Shown here in pieces: positions 43,154 through 52,203 of a stretch of 64,000 nucleotides of DNA. The translations under genes and the position numbers were made by a program. The stretch is from positions 4,278,501 to 4,342,500 of the forward strand of contig NZ_CP009429.1 of the NCBI RefSeq assembly GCF_001314325.1. Direction: 5' to 3'. Origin of the DNA: Sphingopyxis macrogoltabida. GTDB taxonomy: Bacteria; Pseudomonadota; Alphaproteobacteria; Sphingomonadales; Sphingomonadaceae. The notes under the pieces are model-generated. The model made no database searches, was not told the origin of the DNA, and was given only the letters and a program-made list of their open reading frames with translations. Positions within the stretch are counted from its first letter, which is position 1, and each line of letters starts with the position of its first letter.

Positions 43154-43573
43154 TCAATCGGAACCGCTGACGTCGCGCATCAGCTCCGCGGCGAGCTTTG
43201 GTCCAACTTCCATTCTACGTGAGAGGGCATCGACGAAAGCCTCCCACCGCCGCTTCCCGCTGGCCTGCGCAGCCGGCAACGCATCATCGGGCAAGGGCGC
43301 CGTGCTCGTGAGCCAGTGCCGGACGAACAGGGCCAGCGCCTCGCCCGACATTTCGCCATGCCATTCGATGCGGTCGAGCTGGCGGCCGATGCGGTCGAGG
43401 CGCCGGGTCAACAGCGCCTCGATCCGCTCCTCCTGATCGGGCGAGAGAAAGGAGCGCAGCGCAGCCTCCAGCACTTCGGTCCGGGTGAGGCCGCGTCGGC
43501 GGGCAAGGTCTGTCAGTTCGCGCGACAGGCCAGTTTCGATCCGGAAGGTCTGTTTGACATGCGATCGGATCAC
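43154..43573 (-). CDS. Ribbon-helix-helix (CopG-like) protein next to traG
   Basis: The 139-residue protein has an N-terminal strand and two helices (VKQTFRIETGLSRELTDLAR, RRGLTRTEVLEAALRSF) typical of CopG/ribbon-helix-helix DNA-binding proteins. A longer helical extension follows. Genes of this type flank traG in trb-bearing elements and may act in relaxosome assembly or regulation. The ATG at 43573 overlaps the traG stop as ATGA. Confidence 0.85.
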   Translation of the reverse strand: MIRSHVKQTFRIETGLSRELTDLARRRGLTRTEVLEAALRSFLSPDQEERIEALLTRRLDRIGRQLDRIEWHGEMSGEALALFVRHWLTSTAPLPDDALPAAQASGKRRWEAFVDALSRRMEVGPKLAAELMRDVSGSD

Positions 43574-45540
43574 AGCTGGATCCCGTCGTCAGGATCGAGC
43601 GCCGCTGCCCGGGCGCCTCGCGCCATCTGCCGATCGGCCGCGGCGCGGAGCCTCGCCGCATCGGCCTGTGCTCCATCTTCGCTGAAATCGAACTCGCCGT
43701 TGACGCTGCGCGGCGGCGGCGGCGCGATATCCTCATGGACGGGAAGTTCGGGTTCCTGCCGAATGCCGCCATTGGCCGCGTCACCGTCCTCCGCCGCCTT
43801 CGCTTTCGTCTCCATCGGCTGCTGTACCCAGTCGGCCATCCAGTCGTGGGTGGCGGGAAGACCGCGACCGGGTGCGGGCGGCGGAATGACGCGGCCGGCC
43901 AGGCGCCGGTCGCTATAGTATCGCGCCTTCTTGGCCCTGATCGGCGCGAGGCCGGCGGCCATCACGATCTCGTCGTCCGGTGGGAGCTGCATCACTTCAC
44001 CGGGGGTCAGGAGCGGCCGGGCGGTTTCGGTACGCGATACCATCAAATGGCCGAGCCAGGGCGAGAGCCGGTGGCCGGCATAATTTTTCATCGCGCGTTG
44101 CTCGGTCGCGGTGCCGAGCGCATCGGAAATCCGTTTGGCGGTTCGCTCATCGTTCGTCGCGAAACTGACCCGGACATGGCAGTTGTCGAGGATCGCATTG
44201 CTCTGCCCATAGGCCTTCTCGATCTGGTTGAGCGACTGGGCGATCAGAAAGGCCTTGATGCCATAGCCCGCCATGAAGGCGAGCGCGCTCTCGAAGAAGT
44301 CGAGGCGTCCGAGCGCGGGAAATTCGTCGAGCATGAACAGCAATCGTTGCGGGCGCGCCTTGGGATTGAGCTGCTCGGTCAGGCGCCGTCCGATCTGGTT
44401 GAGGATAAGTCGCATGAGCGGCTTGGTCCGGCTGATATCGCCGGGCGGGACCACGAGGTAGAGCGACACCGGACGCTCGCTCCCGATCAAGTCGGCAATG
44501 CGCCACTCGGAATGTCCCGTGACCTTGGCGATCACCGGATCGCGATAGAGGCCGAGGAAGGACATGGCGGTGGACAGCACACCCGACCGCTCATTCTCGC
44601 TCTTGTTGAACAGTTCCTGTGCCGCCGCGGCGACGACCGGGTGAACGCGATCTCCCAAATGGCGCGTCGTCTTCATCCGCTGAAGGGTCGCCTCGATCCT
44701 GCGTTCGGGGTCCGACAGAAAGGCCGCGACGCCGGCGAGGCTCTTTTCCTCCTCGGCGTAGAGGACATGGAGGATCGCGCCGACGAGCAGGGCGTGGCTC
44801 GTCTTCTCCCAGTGGTTTCTTCGCTCGAGGCTTCCTTCGGGATCGACCAGCACGTCGGCGACATTCTGCACGTCGCGAACTTCCCATGCGCCGCGCCGGA
44901 CTTCGAGAAGCGGATTATAGGCAGCCGATGCGGGGTTGGTCGGATCGAAAAGCAGCACCCGGCCATACTGCGCGCGAAAGCCCGCGGTAAGCTGCCAGTT
45001 CTCGCCCTTGATGTCATGGACGATGCAGCTCCCAGGCCAGGTCAGCAGGGTCGGCACCACGAGGCCGACGCCCTTCCCCGACCGGGTGGGCGCGAAGCAG
45101 AGCACATGCTCCGCGCCATCGTGGCGCAGATAGGTCCCGGCCATGCGCCCGAGAATAACCCCGTCCGGACCGAGCATGTTGGCGGCCCTTATCTCGCGTT
45201 CGTTCGCCCATCGCGCCGATCCATAGGTCTCGGCGCGCCGGTGTTCGCGCGCTCGCCAGACCGACATGCTGATCGCGACGACGGCCGACAGCAGCCCGCC
45301 CGACGCCGCGATGGCGGCACCGCGGTAGAAGATGGGCGGCGCATAGGCGTCGAACGCAAACCACCACCAGAAAAAGGCGGGCGGCGGATAGACGGGATAG
45401 TCGCCGATACGGAACCAGGGGGCGCCGAGCGCCTCCTGAAACCCGAGCGCTTCCGCGGTCGACTGGGTCGCGGTCCAAATCGCGGCTAGGACGATCAGCA
45501 GCACCGCGAAGATCTGGCCCCATAATATCCTGTCGCTCAT
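43570..45540 (-). CDS. traG: Conjugal transfer coupling protein TraG (VirD4-like)
   Basis: The 656-residue type IV coupling protein has two N-terminal membrane segments, then Walker A in CFAPTRSGKGVGLVVPT and Walker B in QRLLFMLDEFPALGR, with the LIAQSLNQIEKAYG region. It recruits the relaxosome and pumps DNA into the trb channel. The reading frame continues to 45684, but the ATG at 45540 gives the expected N-terminus (MSDRILWGQIFAVLL). It lies 13 nt downstream of the relaxase gene. Confidence 0.96.
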   Translation of the reverse strand: MSDRILWGQIFAVLLIVLAAIWTATQSTAEALGFQEALGAPWFRIGDYPVYPPPAFFWWWFAFDAYAPPIFYRGAAIAASGGLLSAVVAISMSVWRAREHRRAETYGSARWANEREIRAANMLGPDGVILGRMAGTYLRHDGAEHVLCFAPTRSGKGVGLVVPTLLTWPGSCIVHDIKGENWQLTAGFRAQYGRVLLFDPTNPASAAYNPLLEVRRGAWEVRDVQNVADVLVDPEGSLERRNHWEKTSHALLVGAILHVLYAEEEKSLAGVAAFLSDPERRIEATLQRMKTTRHLGDRVHPVVAAAAQELFNKSENERSGVLSTAMSFLGLYRDPVIAKVTGHSEWRIADLIGSERPVSLYLVVPPGDISRTKPLMRLILNQIGRRLTEQLNPKARPQRLLFMLDEFPALGRLDFFESALAFMAGYGIKAFLIAQSLNQIEKAYGQSNAILDNCHVRVSFATNDERTAKRISDALGTATEQRAMKNYAGHRLSPWLGHLMVSRTETARPLLTPGEVMQLPPDDEIVMAAGLAPIRAKKARYYSDRRLAGRVIPPPAPGRGLPATHDWMADWVQQPMETKAKAAEDGDAANGGIRQEPELPVHEDIAPPPPRSVNGEFDFSEDGAQADAARLRAAADRQMARGARAAALDPDDGIQL

Positions 45541-45553
45541 CGTTGGTCCTTTC

Positions 45554-47299
45554 TCAGATTGCGATCCCGCGGCTGCGACCGAGGCTCCAGTCGATGCCGC
45601 CCGCGGTGGCCGTCCCGCTGACATGCTGGCCGAGGTGCCGGTCGAGCGCCGGGCGCCAGGGCACGAGCTGGAAGCCGAGCCCATCGTCGATCATCGCGAA
45701 ACGCCCCGAGGCCAGCGACACGCGCTCGCGGTAGGTTCCGCTCACCGCGTCGCCGCTGGTGGGCGGTCGATGCGCAAGCCCGGTGCGCGCCGCGACGGCT
45801 TCGCAAGCCGCCTCGAGGTCGCGCCGCTTCAGCGTCTCGATGAGATCGGGCGCCAGAGTGAGCTTGCCGTCCCGACGGCTCGCGAGGCCTTCGCTCGCGA
45901 GAACCTCGGCACGCGCGGCCATGGCGCGGCGAACGTCGATCCCGAAGCCGGTCGTTGCTGCCGTGGGTCTCGCCGCAACCAGCTCGCGGTCAAGCCAGGT
46001 TGCTCCGCGCGCGGATATCTGGTCGGCGATCGCAAGGTCCGATCGGAGGGCAAGCGATAGATGCTCGCCGCCGTCGCGTCCTTCCCAGCGGCGCAGTTCG
46101 ACGATCGCGCCCGGCTTCGCGTCCCCGGTCCATTGGAGATCGGAGAATTTGATGTGATGGGTCCGGCCATCGGTCCCGTCGACGATGGCGAAGGCAGAGC
46201 CGGCAAGCTCGTCGTCGAGGCCGCGTGCGACCAGCCGCCCGACGAGGCCCGATCTTTCCGCCTCGCCGTGAAGAGCGAGCCGCGATGCGTCGAAGGAGAG
46301 CCCTTGCATGCGCATGGCGCGGTGGACACCCTTGATGATGTCGCCGCGCTCGCCAAGGTGGCGCAATATGGTTTCGGCGCGCGGATCGATCTCGAATATG
46401 CCGGGTCCAAGGCGCGCCGCGAGCCCAAGCGTCTCGAGCTTCGCCGCGCGTCCGATAAGATGCCGGTCTCGGCCGGGCGCTGCGGCCGGATCGGGACGAA
46501 GATCGACGATCCCCGCCTCGCCGCCGCGATCGCGCAGCCGCCTGTCGAGCTCGGTCCAGCGCTCCGCGCCCGTCTCCCGCGCGAGGCTCGCATCGATCTC
46601 CTGTTCGTTTCGCGGACCGAGTTCGAGGGTGGCGAGCTCCGACGCCCGTCCGCGCACGCCTCCCGACATATAGGCGCGGTCGACGACCAGGTCCGCTCCA
46701 TCGGCTGCGACGCCTCGCACGAGCACATGGATATGTGGGTTGTCGGTATTCCAGTGATCGACCGCCACCCAGTCGAGCCGGGTCTCGAGGTCCTTCTCCA
46801 TCTGGCCCATGAGATCGCGGGTGAAGGTACGAAGATCCTGCAGCCGCTCCGCGTCTTCGGGGCTGACGATGAAGCGGAAATGATGGCGATCATCGGCGCA
46901 GCGATCTGCGAAAGCCTCGCGGCCGGCGGCGTCTCCAGACGCATCGAACATCATGGCATCGCGTCCATCGCGGGTGACGCCGTCGCGTTCGAGATAGGCG
47001 ATATGCCGTGCGAGCGGCGCGGAACGAAACTGCGCGCCCTTATGCCGGACGATGCGCGCCATGACCGTCACGCGGCGCTGCGCGGGGCCGCGCCGGATCG
47101 TCGCAAGCGCGGCGCGGCCGCGGCCATGCCGACCGGTTCCGCTGCGGACGCCCCCGCCGCGACGGGAGCGCGTGTAACCCGAGCGGGCGGCTGCCTTGCG
47201 CACCTGCGCGGCGAGCCTTTTCCCGCGCCGCGCCGATCCCGAACCAGCATCGCGCCCTCTTCCCGGCCGCACCCGAAAATCATGCTCGTCGCCGCTCAC
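45554..47299 (-). CDS. Relaxase/mobilisation nuclease, TraI/VirD2 type with DUF3363
   Basis: The 581-residue protein starts with a basic stretch (VSGDEHDFRVRPGRGRD...), then MARIVRHKGAQFRSAPLARH with a candidate active tyrosine in IAYLERDG. The metal-binding histidine motif is DHWNTDNPHIHVLVRG. A DUF3363 region forms the C-terminal half. It should nick oriT and pilot the single strand. The GTG at 47299 gives the family N-terminus. A shorter start (ATG 46-50 codons later) would drop the basic segment. Neighbouring repeats at 47320-47426 may be its oriT. Confidence 0.9.
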   Translation of the reverse strand: MSGDEHDFRVRPGRGRDAGSGSARRGKRLAAQVRKAAARSGYTRSRRGGGVRSGTGRHGRGRAALATIRRGPAQRRVTVMARIVRHKGAQFRSAPLARHIAYLERDGVTRDGRDAMMFDASGDAAGREAFADRCADDRHHFRFIVSPEDAERLQDLRTFTRDLMGQMEKDLETRLDWVAVDHWNTDNPHIHVLVRGVAADGADLVVDRAYMSGGVRGRASELATLELGPRNEQEIDASLARETGAERWTELDRRLRDRGGEAGIVDLRPDPAAAPGRDRHLIGRAAKLETLGLAARLGPGIFEIDPRAETILRHLGERGDIIKGVHRAMRMQGLSFDASRLALHGEAERSGLVGRLVARGLDDELAGSAFAIVDGTDGRTHHIKFSDLQWTGDAKPGAIVELRRWEGRDGGEHLSLALRSDLAIADQISARGATWLDRELVAARPTAATTGFGIDVRRAMAARAEVLASEGLASRRDGKLTLAPDLIETLKRRDLEAACEAVAARTGLAHRPPTSGDAVSGTYRERVSLASGRFAMIDDGLGFQLVPWRPALDRHLGQHVSGTATAGGIDWSLGRSRGIAI

Positions 47300-47522
47300 G
47301 GCGCCGGTGCCATATCGTAAGCGCTTGTTCTGCTTCGGGAATCCAGAGGTCGATATGGCAGCCGAAGGGGGGTGCCATACGCATAAAGCGCTGTAATCCA
47401 ACCACAATCTGCCGGCGAGCTGGCAGGTCTTTTATCTTGCCATCCCCCCACACCCCTTCTGAACGCCAAGCAGAACCGATCCATAGACCGGCGCACTCCA
47501 GCAAATATCGCCAGGACGACCA
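47300..47522. other. Candidate oriT region upstream of the relaxase gene
   Basis: The ~220-bp gap between the relaxase and the transglycosylase genes has no convincing gene but is rich in repeats. TATGGCA (47354-47360) pairs with TGCCATA (47373-47379). An outer pair AGCGCTT (47320-47326) and AAGCGCT (47386-47392) encloses it. CTGCC (47409-47413) pairs with GGCAG (47422-47426). Clustered inverted repeats beside a relaxase gene fit an origin of transfer. No known nic sequence was identified. Confidence 0.45.
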
Positions 47523-48245
47523 TCACCGATTGTTCCCGGAAAGCGGGACGAAGAGGGGCGAGGGTGCAGGCGCGGAATGCGACGGTCCTGCAGCCGCGCC
47601 GACGCCGCGCTGCATCGACGTTGCAGCCGGCGTGTCCGATCGCTGCTCGGTGAAGAGCGACGCGCTGCGCCAGCTCGGCGGTTCGGCTGTCCGCGCCATC
47701 GCCGCTGACGGAGCAGCCGGCGCACCGAGCGCGGGCGCGATGGCTGCGACATAGGCGACCGTCTCGGCGGGCAAGCCGCGCCGCCCCGCTGCATAGGCGT
47801 CGGCGCGGCCGGGGCCCGCATTATAGGCAGCCAGCATGAGCCGAACGTCGCGATATCGGTCCCACATCGCGCGCAGATAGGCCGCGCCCGCGAGGATATT
47901 GGCGCGCACGTCGAAGGGGTCGGACCCGAGACCGTGCTGCGCCGTCAGCATCGCCCAGGTCGCGGGCATGATCTGCATCAGCCCCATTGCACCGGCATGC
48001 GAGAGCGCCCGCGGCTTGCCGCGGCTCTCGACATGCATCACGCGCCATATCCAGACCTGCGGAACGCCGAAGCGTTGCGATGCCTCTGCTACATGGGCGG
48101 CATAGGGGTGGACGGCGGCCGCCGGCGGTTCCGCCGGTGCCGCGCCCCATGCCCGGTCCGGGGCGGCGCTCGCCGAGCAGAGCAGCAGCAAGGCGAGGCG
48201 CACGGCGCGGACGCGCGCCGAGCGAGCCGGATGCATGATGCTCAC
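47523..48245 (-). CDS. Lytic transglycosylase, VirB1-like
   Basis: The 240-residue protein has a signal peptide (ending AAPDRAWG-AAP or nearby) and the SLT domain: catalytic glutamate in VMHVESRGKPRA, then AMGLMQIMPATW and MLAAYNAGPGRADAYAAG. It opens peptidoglycan for the transfer pore. The start is a GTG at 48245 overlapping the DUF736 stop (GTGA); an ATG follows three codons later. A serine/alanine/proline-rich tail of ~60 residues is disordered. Confidence 0.92.
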   Translation of the reverse strand: MSIMHPARSARVRAVRLALLLLCSASAAPDRAWGAAPAEPPAAAVHPYAAHVAEASQRFGVPQVWIWRVMHVESRGKPRALSHAGAMGLMQIMPATWAMLTAQHGLGSDPFDVRANILAGAAYLRAMWDRYRDVRLMLAAYNAGPGRADAYAAGRRGLPAETVAYVAAIAPALGAPAAPSAAMARTAEPPSWRSASLFTEQRSDTPAATSMQRGVGAAAGPSHSAPAPSPLFVPLSGNNR

Positions 48246-48574
48246 GCTTGTTCGCGTGGGACGGGACGCGTCCAGAGGAGATGATATTCATCCTCGTTCT
48301 GCGTCGAACTTAGCAGATTGGCACGCAGCGGAACCGCGAGCGCCGGGTCGTCGATCTGCAGGGCAATATAGGAGCCGGCGCGTTCGCTGCGCCGTTCCCA
48401 GCCTGCGCCGATCTCGACGCCGGTGTCGGCTTCAACGAGCAGGACGCGCCAGGCTGGTGCATTTTCCGCGTCGTTCGGCTTCGCCGGAACGATCGCGATC
48501 ATCGCATCGAGGAGCAGCGTCCGGATCTGTCCGGCATAGCCGTCGCCGGCGGATTGAAAGCTTCCGATAATCAT
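48242..48574 (-). CDS. DUF736 family protein
   Basis: The 110-residue protein shows the DUF736 pattern: IGSFQSAGDGYAGQIRTLLL near the start, then GVEIGAGWERRSERAGSYIALQIDDP and YHLLWTRPVP at the end. DUF736 proteins are small, likely beta-rich, and confined mostly to plasmids and ICEs of alphaproteobacteria; function is unknown. This copy is in the mobilisation operon between the peptidase and the transglycosylase genes, overlapping both. Confidence 0.9.
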   Translation of the reverse strand: MIIGSFQSAGDGYAGQIRTLLLDAMIAIVPAKPNDAENAPAWRVLLVEADTGVEIGAGWERRSERAGSYIALQIDDPALAVPLRANLLSSTQNEDEYHLLWTRPVPREQA

Positions 48575-49161
48575 GAGGACATATCCTTTCCTTCGGGGGT
48601 GAATGCGGAGCGATCGGCGTCACGGCGCCAGCGCAGCGGCGCGCCGGGCGCATCGCGCACGAGCAGCGGGTGCGCGACGCCGACGACGCCGGTGTCGGGG
48701 AGCGGTCCGAAATATCGGCCGTCGAGACTGTCGGGCGCGGGGTTGAGGAGAAACAGTTCGCCGGCACGCAGGCGGTAGCAGCCGAGCCAGCGCGGCAGCG
48801 GCCGCCCGAGGCGGTCGGCGTCCTGCGCGCGCGCTGCCGGCGCGCCGTCGATCGTTACGAAGGTGCCACTGCGACAGACGAGCGCGCCTTGGCCTGCGGC
48901 GACGTGCTTCAGGAGCGGCACGCCGCGCGGCACATAGCCGCGCACAGCGAGACGCGCCGCGACCGCCTCGGGCGGGTGGAAGAGGATGAGGTCGCCGACC
49001 GCGGGCTCGGCGCCGACATCGACGCGGTAGAAGCCGATCGGAACGCTCGGACTCGCATTCCAGATGAGGCGCGGTTGCGGCGCGAGCGCAGCCGCGGCGA
49101 CGAACAGCGCCGCGAAGAGCGTAGCGCTCGCCGCGGTCGCGCGGAGCCAGCGGCGGTTCAT
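48571..49161 (-). CDS. traF: S26 family signal peptidase, TraF-like
   Basis: The 196-residue protein has one N-terminal membrane segment and the S26 catalytic serine in SPSVPIGFYRVD, with the lysine in VPLLKHVAAGQG. The C-terminal GRYFGPLPDTGVVGVA box is that of conjugative TraF peptidases. In RP4 the homologue cyclises the TrbC pilin. The trbC gene is present at 37033. The reading frame extends to 49344, but the ATG at 49161 gives the membrane anchor first and overlaps the DUF2840 stop. Confidence 0.9.
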   Translation of the reverse strand: MNRRWLRATAASATLFAALFVAAAALAPQPRLIWNASPSVPIGFYRVDVGAEPAVGDLILFHPPEAVAARLAVRGYVPRGVPLLKHVAAGQGALVCRSGTFVTIDGAPAARAQDADRLGRPLPRWLGCYRLRAGELFLLNPAPDSLDGRYFGPLPDTGVVGVAHPLLVRDAPGAPLRWRRDADRSAFTPEGKDMSS

Positions 49162-49679
49162 GGCGCGATCGCCTTGCGCTGGAGCCACGCCAAGTGCCGT
49201 TCCGGACCATAGGGCCGGAACGGCAGGCCAGCGGCGATATGACTGCCGATGTGGCGCCAATGATCGGGCGCCGTCTCGCACGGGTCGAGCCCGGCGGCCT
49301 CGATCGCGTCGATCGCCGAGAGCACCTGCTGGACTCTCGGCCACCCATCGACACGCAGCAGGATGTCACCGCCCGGGCGCACGAACGGATGCGTCGCGAA
49401 GGGAGCGCGGAGTGCGGGCGCGGCGATGACCGAGATACTCGAAAATATGGTGCCGAAGTCGTTCGCCCCCCAGCGGACGAAGCCGAAGACGGCCTCGGGC
49501 CGGAAGGAGACGATGCGGGTCCGGCGACTGACGATGCGCTCGGCGGCGACGCGGCCGAAGCGCAGCCAGTGCTCGAGGCGCCGCTCGATCCAGGTGAGCT
49601 CGAGATCGGTGAGACCGCTCGCGGTCGCCGCGACCGGCTGCACGCCGGTAGCGGGCGGGATGTTCTGGGCGGGGCGCAT
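49158..49679 (-). CDS. DUF2840 domain protein
   Basis: The 173-residue protein has the DUF2840 signature TWIERRLEHWLRFGR...FRPEAVFGFVRWGANDFGT and ends with a basic helix. It occurs with traF and AlpA-like genes in trb-type elements. Function unknown. The ATG at 49679 shares one base with the stop of the AlpA-like gene (TGATG). Its stop overlaps the traF start. Confidence 0.88.
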   Translation of the reverse strand: MRPAQNIPPATGVQPVAATASGLTDLELTWIERRLEHWLRFGRVAAERIVSRRTRIVSFRPEAVFGFVRWGANDFGTIFSSISVIAAPALRAPFATHPFVRPGGDILLRVDGWPRVQQVLSAIDAIEAAGLDPCETAPDHWRHIGSHIAAGLPFRPYGPERHLAWLQRKAIAP

Positions 49680-49930
49680 CAGCGGCGGACCGGGCGCGCG
49701 GGATGGACGACGCCCTTGCCGGGATCGGACGTCGATCTCTTGCGGCCGATCTCGGCCCAGGCGTCAAGATCGGCGATCGCGTAAACGATTCGCCCGCCGA
49801 GCTTGCGATATTCGGGACCCGTTCCGAAGCAGCGATGTTTTTCGAGCGTCCGGCTCGACAGGCCGAGGTGCAGCGCAGCGTCGGGCGTCTTGAGGTAGCG
49901 CGGCGAAATGGGAATATGCATGTCGCTCAA
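49679..49930 (-). CDS. AlpA/MerR-like helix-turn-helix protein (possible excisionase-type regulator)
   Basis: The 83-residue protein contains RYLKTPDAALHLGLSSRTLE, then a KLGGRIVYAIADLDAWAE wing, the winged-helix pattern of AlpA/excisionase-like proteins. It may activate excision or regulate the transfer genes. The first start is a TTG at 49930 with GGAGG six bases before it. The ATG at 49921 has no well-placed ribosome site. Elements of this kind often have replication and ParA genes between this gene and DUF2840, but here the two overlap directly. Confidence 0.85.
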   Translation of the reverse strand: MSDMHIPISPRYLKTPDAALHLGLSSRTLEKHRCFGTGPEYRKLGGRIVYAIADLDAWAEIGRKRSTSDPGKGVVHPARPVRR

Positions 49931-50049
49931 AAGGGGCCTCCGTTCGCAGCGCCGGGTCCCGTGGCGGGCTCCGGCGGAGAGGCGGCGACATTCGGAAATC
50001 CGGATGCCGTTTAGGAACGGACAAAGTGACGACGCGCGGAATGTCCCGA

Positions 50050-50833
50050 TCAGGCGGCGCCGAGCAGCTCCTGATAGCCGCCGTCGCGCATCGCGACCGC
50101 GGCGCGATGCCAGCGCGCGATGCGACGGCGCTCGCTCGATCCGTCCCAGTCGGCGGCGGAGAAATCCTGGGCATCGTCAAGAATGAGGGCGGCGGCGATG
50201 TCGCGCGCCGAACGCCCCTCGGCGGAGGCGTCGAGGAGCCGCAGCCACTGGATGAGACGCCAGCGCTCGGACGGTCCGGGGGCGCCTCCTCGGAGGAAGC
50301 GGTGTGTCGTGACGCCTGCGGAGAAGCGGCGCTGCACCGCGAGGCTCACGGCCATGCGTAGCTCGCTATGCGGATCGGCCGGGTTCACATAGGCGAGCCG
50401 TTCATCGGCCAGGAAGCGGCGAAGCCAGAGGCGGAAGCGCCGTCCGTCGGCCACGAACACGAGGTGCCACTCGCCCGGGAGGATGATTTCGGAGGCGATG
50501 TCCGCCGAAGCGATGAGCTCGGCGAGCCGCGGCGCGGCGAAGCCGTCGGGCGCCGGCTCGGCGATTGCGACATGCGCGCAGGCCTCGGGCTGCCAGAGCG
50601 CAGGGGATTCGGTGACGGATCGGTCAGGGTCCAGGGCGAAAGACCAACCCCCATCGTCGCGCGAGCCCCGCGAGGCGCGCGGTGCGCCGCCGCGTCGGCG
50701 CCAACGCGGCCGAACGATAGGCGCGGCGGTACGCCGGGCTTCGGCGCAGGAACTCCTGCGCGAAATCGGCGCGATCATATGTTTCGAATATTCTCGGAAA
50801 ATATGGCGATTGCCAATCGACGACCTGATCCAT
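50050..50833 (-). pseudogene. DUF2285/transcriptional-regulator-domain gene with one-base frameshift
   Basis: The N-terminal part (MDQVVDWQSPYFPRIFETYD...AYRRAYRS, ending RRWGLVFRPGP then stop) and the C-terminal part (DPDRSVTESPALWQPEACAH... through the DUF2285 region to the stop at 50050) are in different frames. Removing one base near 50631 joins them as GLVFRPDPDRSV, the continuity normally seen in this family. The gene is therefore disrupted by an apparent single-base insertion, or a sequencing error. Intact relatives encode a ~260-residue DNA-binding protein that precedes the AlpA-like gene. The start is the ATG at 50833. Confidence 0.75.
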
Positions 50834-50982
50834 TCGCACCTCCGGCTGATCTTCAGGAATGAAAGCAAAGCCTATCAGCAGCTTGCCCGCATCGGCTGGA
50901 ACATGGTTAGCGGCATGCAAAGGATCATCGTAACGCATTGAAGCGCAGAATCCCCGCGCGAAAAGCCTCAAAATGAGAGTAT

Positions 50983-51009
50983 CGCCGCCCGGCTTGTGGC
51001 CGGGCGGCG
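50983..51009 (-). terminator. Strong hairpin downstream of a DUF736 gene
   Basis: CGCCGCCCGGC and GCCGGGCGGCG form an 11-bp perfect stem with a 5-nt loop, 7 nt after the DUF736 stop. A T-rich tract follows only after some distance, so it is a probable but not textbook terminator. Confidence 0.6.
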
Positions 51010-51016
51010 TGCTCGA

Positions 51017-51328
51017 TCAATCCCGCCGCTGGGGACGGGTCCAGACGAGGTCATAGTCGCCGTCGCTTCCTTCGAAGAGCTGCGCGAAGAAGGGCGCGGT
51101 GAAGCTCGGGTCGTCGAACTTGGTCGAGAGATAGGTGCGGTCGTCCTGGCTGGTCTTCTCCCAGGCCGCACCCACCTCGACGTCGCCGACATAGATGCGG
51201 TGGGTCGGAGCGCTGGGTTTGGGATTGTCCTCGGGGACGATGCGAACCGCGTCGACTGAGAGGGCGAGGCTCGCGATTGCGCCCTTATATTCGCCCTTCG
51301 CTTTCTTGAAGGTTCCGATCTTGGCCAT
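51017..51328 (-). CDS. DUF736 family protein
   Basis: The 103-residue protein (MAKIGTFKKAKGEYKGAIAS... ending YDLVWTRPQRRD) is a second DUF736 copy, closer to family consensus than the one in the mobilisation operon. Its ribosome site is AAGGAAAGGACTTCAAC before the ATG at 51328. A GC-rich untranslated leader of ~260 bp precedes it. The hairpin at 50983-51009 ends the transcript. Function unknown. Confidence 0.92.
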   Translation of the reverse strand: MAKIGTFKKAKGEYKGAIASLALSVDAVRIVPEDNPKPSAPTHRIYVGDVEVGAAWEKTSQDDRTYLSTKFDDPSFTAPFFAQLFEGSDGDYDLVWTRPQRRD

Positions 51329-51591
51329 GTTGAAGTCCTTTCCTTGCTTTCGAGCCGCAGGATCGCGGTCTCGATGCGCATCGGTGGCCGGAAAGGAGGC
51401 CGCGCCGCAGCCGCAGGCCCGGAGCGCATGCGGAGGACGGCAGCGCAGCGATTTTCTTGGTCCGCGAGGAACGGCGGCACGCCGGGGGAAGAAAATCGGG
51501 GAGCGCCGTTGCGGCCAGCGGGCTCAGCGCAGCGGCTTGCCGGCAGATCGCGCAGGGAAGAGACCGTGTTCCTGCGGCGGGAGCGAGGGAC

Positions 51592-52080
51592 TCAGAGGCG
51601 GTCGGAAGCGGGCGAAGCGGAGGCCGGGATCGCGGATGCGCGATCGTCACATTCCCGGTCACCGACGCCGATTGCATCCACCGAAGACCCGTCAAGTCCC
51701 CGGACCGCCGCCACGGCGGCGGCGACGGCAGCGAGGATAGGCAGGATCGTTACCAGCATGCCCTCCGTAGCGAAGAGCCGCACGATCCCTGTCATGCCAT
51801 AATAGCCTGCCACCCCCGCCGGGAGGAGGAAGAGCATTGCGACACAGGCTCGCAGCAATGTCGATCCGCCGTGCGCGTAGAGGTGCCGTCCAGCAAGATG
51901 GAGAAGAAGCCCCGCCAGAAATGCCATCGCAAGGGCAGCGCCAATGCCATAGCCGCGGTCCTGAAGTTCGAAGGCGAGAGCAATGCCGGTGCCAAGCGGC
52001 AGCGCGAGGGCCGCCAGCCGGAACAGAAGCCAGATGAGATAGAGGCCTGCGGCAGCGCCGAGGATAAGCATGAAAGTCAC
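51592..52080 (-). CDS. Hypothetical membrane protein
   Basis: The 162-residue protein has four or five hydrophobic segments (for example LILGAAAGLYLIWLLFRLAAL and LLRACVAMLFLLPAGVAGYYG) and a short polar tail. The GTG at 52080 has AAGGAGG six bases upstream and is preferred over longer starts. It opens cargo block 3. No family is recognised, and the gene is surrounded by GC-rich non-coding DNA. A leader of ~260 bp (51329-51591) separates it from the DUF736 gene and contains a 9-bp inverted repeat (GATTTTCTT at 51450, AAGAAAATC at 51489). Confidence 0.65.
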   Translation of the reverse strand: MTFMLILGAAAGLYLIWLLFRLAALALPLGTGIALAFELQDRGYGIGAALAMAFLAGLLLHLAGRHLYAHGGSTLLRACVAMLFLLPAGVAGYYGMTGIVRLFATEGMLVTILPILAAVAAAVAAVRGLDGSSVDAIGVGDRECDDRASAIPASASPASDRL

Positions 52081-52203
52081 GAGCGTCCTCCTTGGGGACG
52101 CGCTCTCCACCACCACCACAGCGCGGTCTGCACCGTCAATTTAGCAGACGACCACCCGCGACGGAACCGGAACTGGAACCATCGCGGGGCAAATTTTGCG
52201 GGC

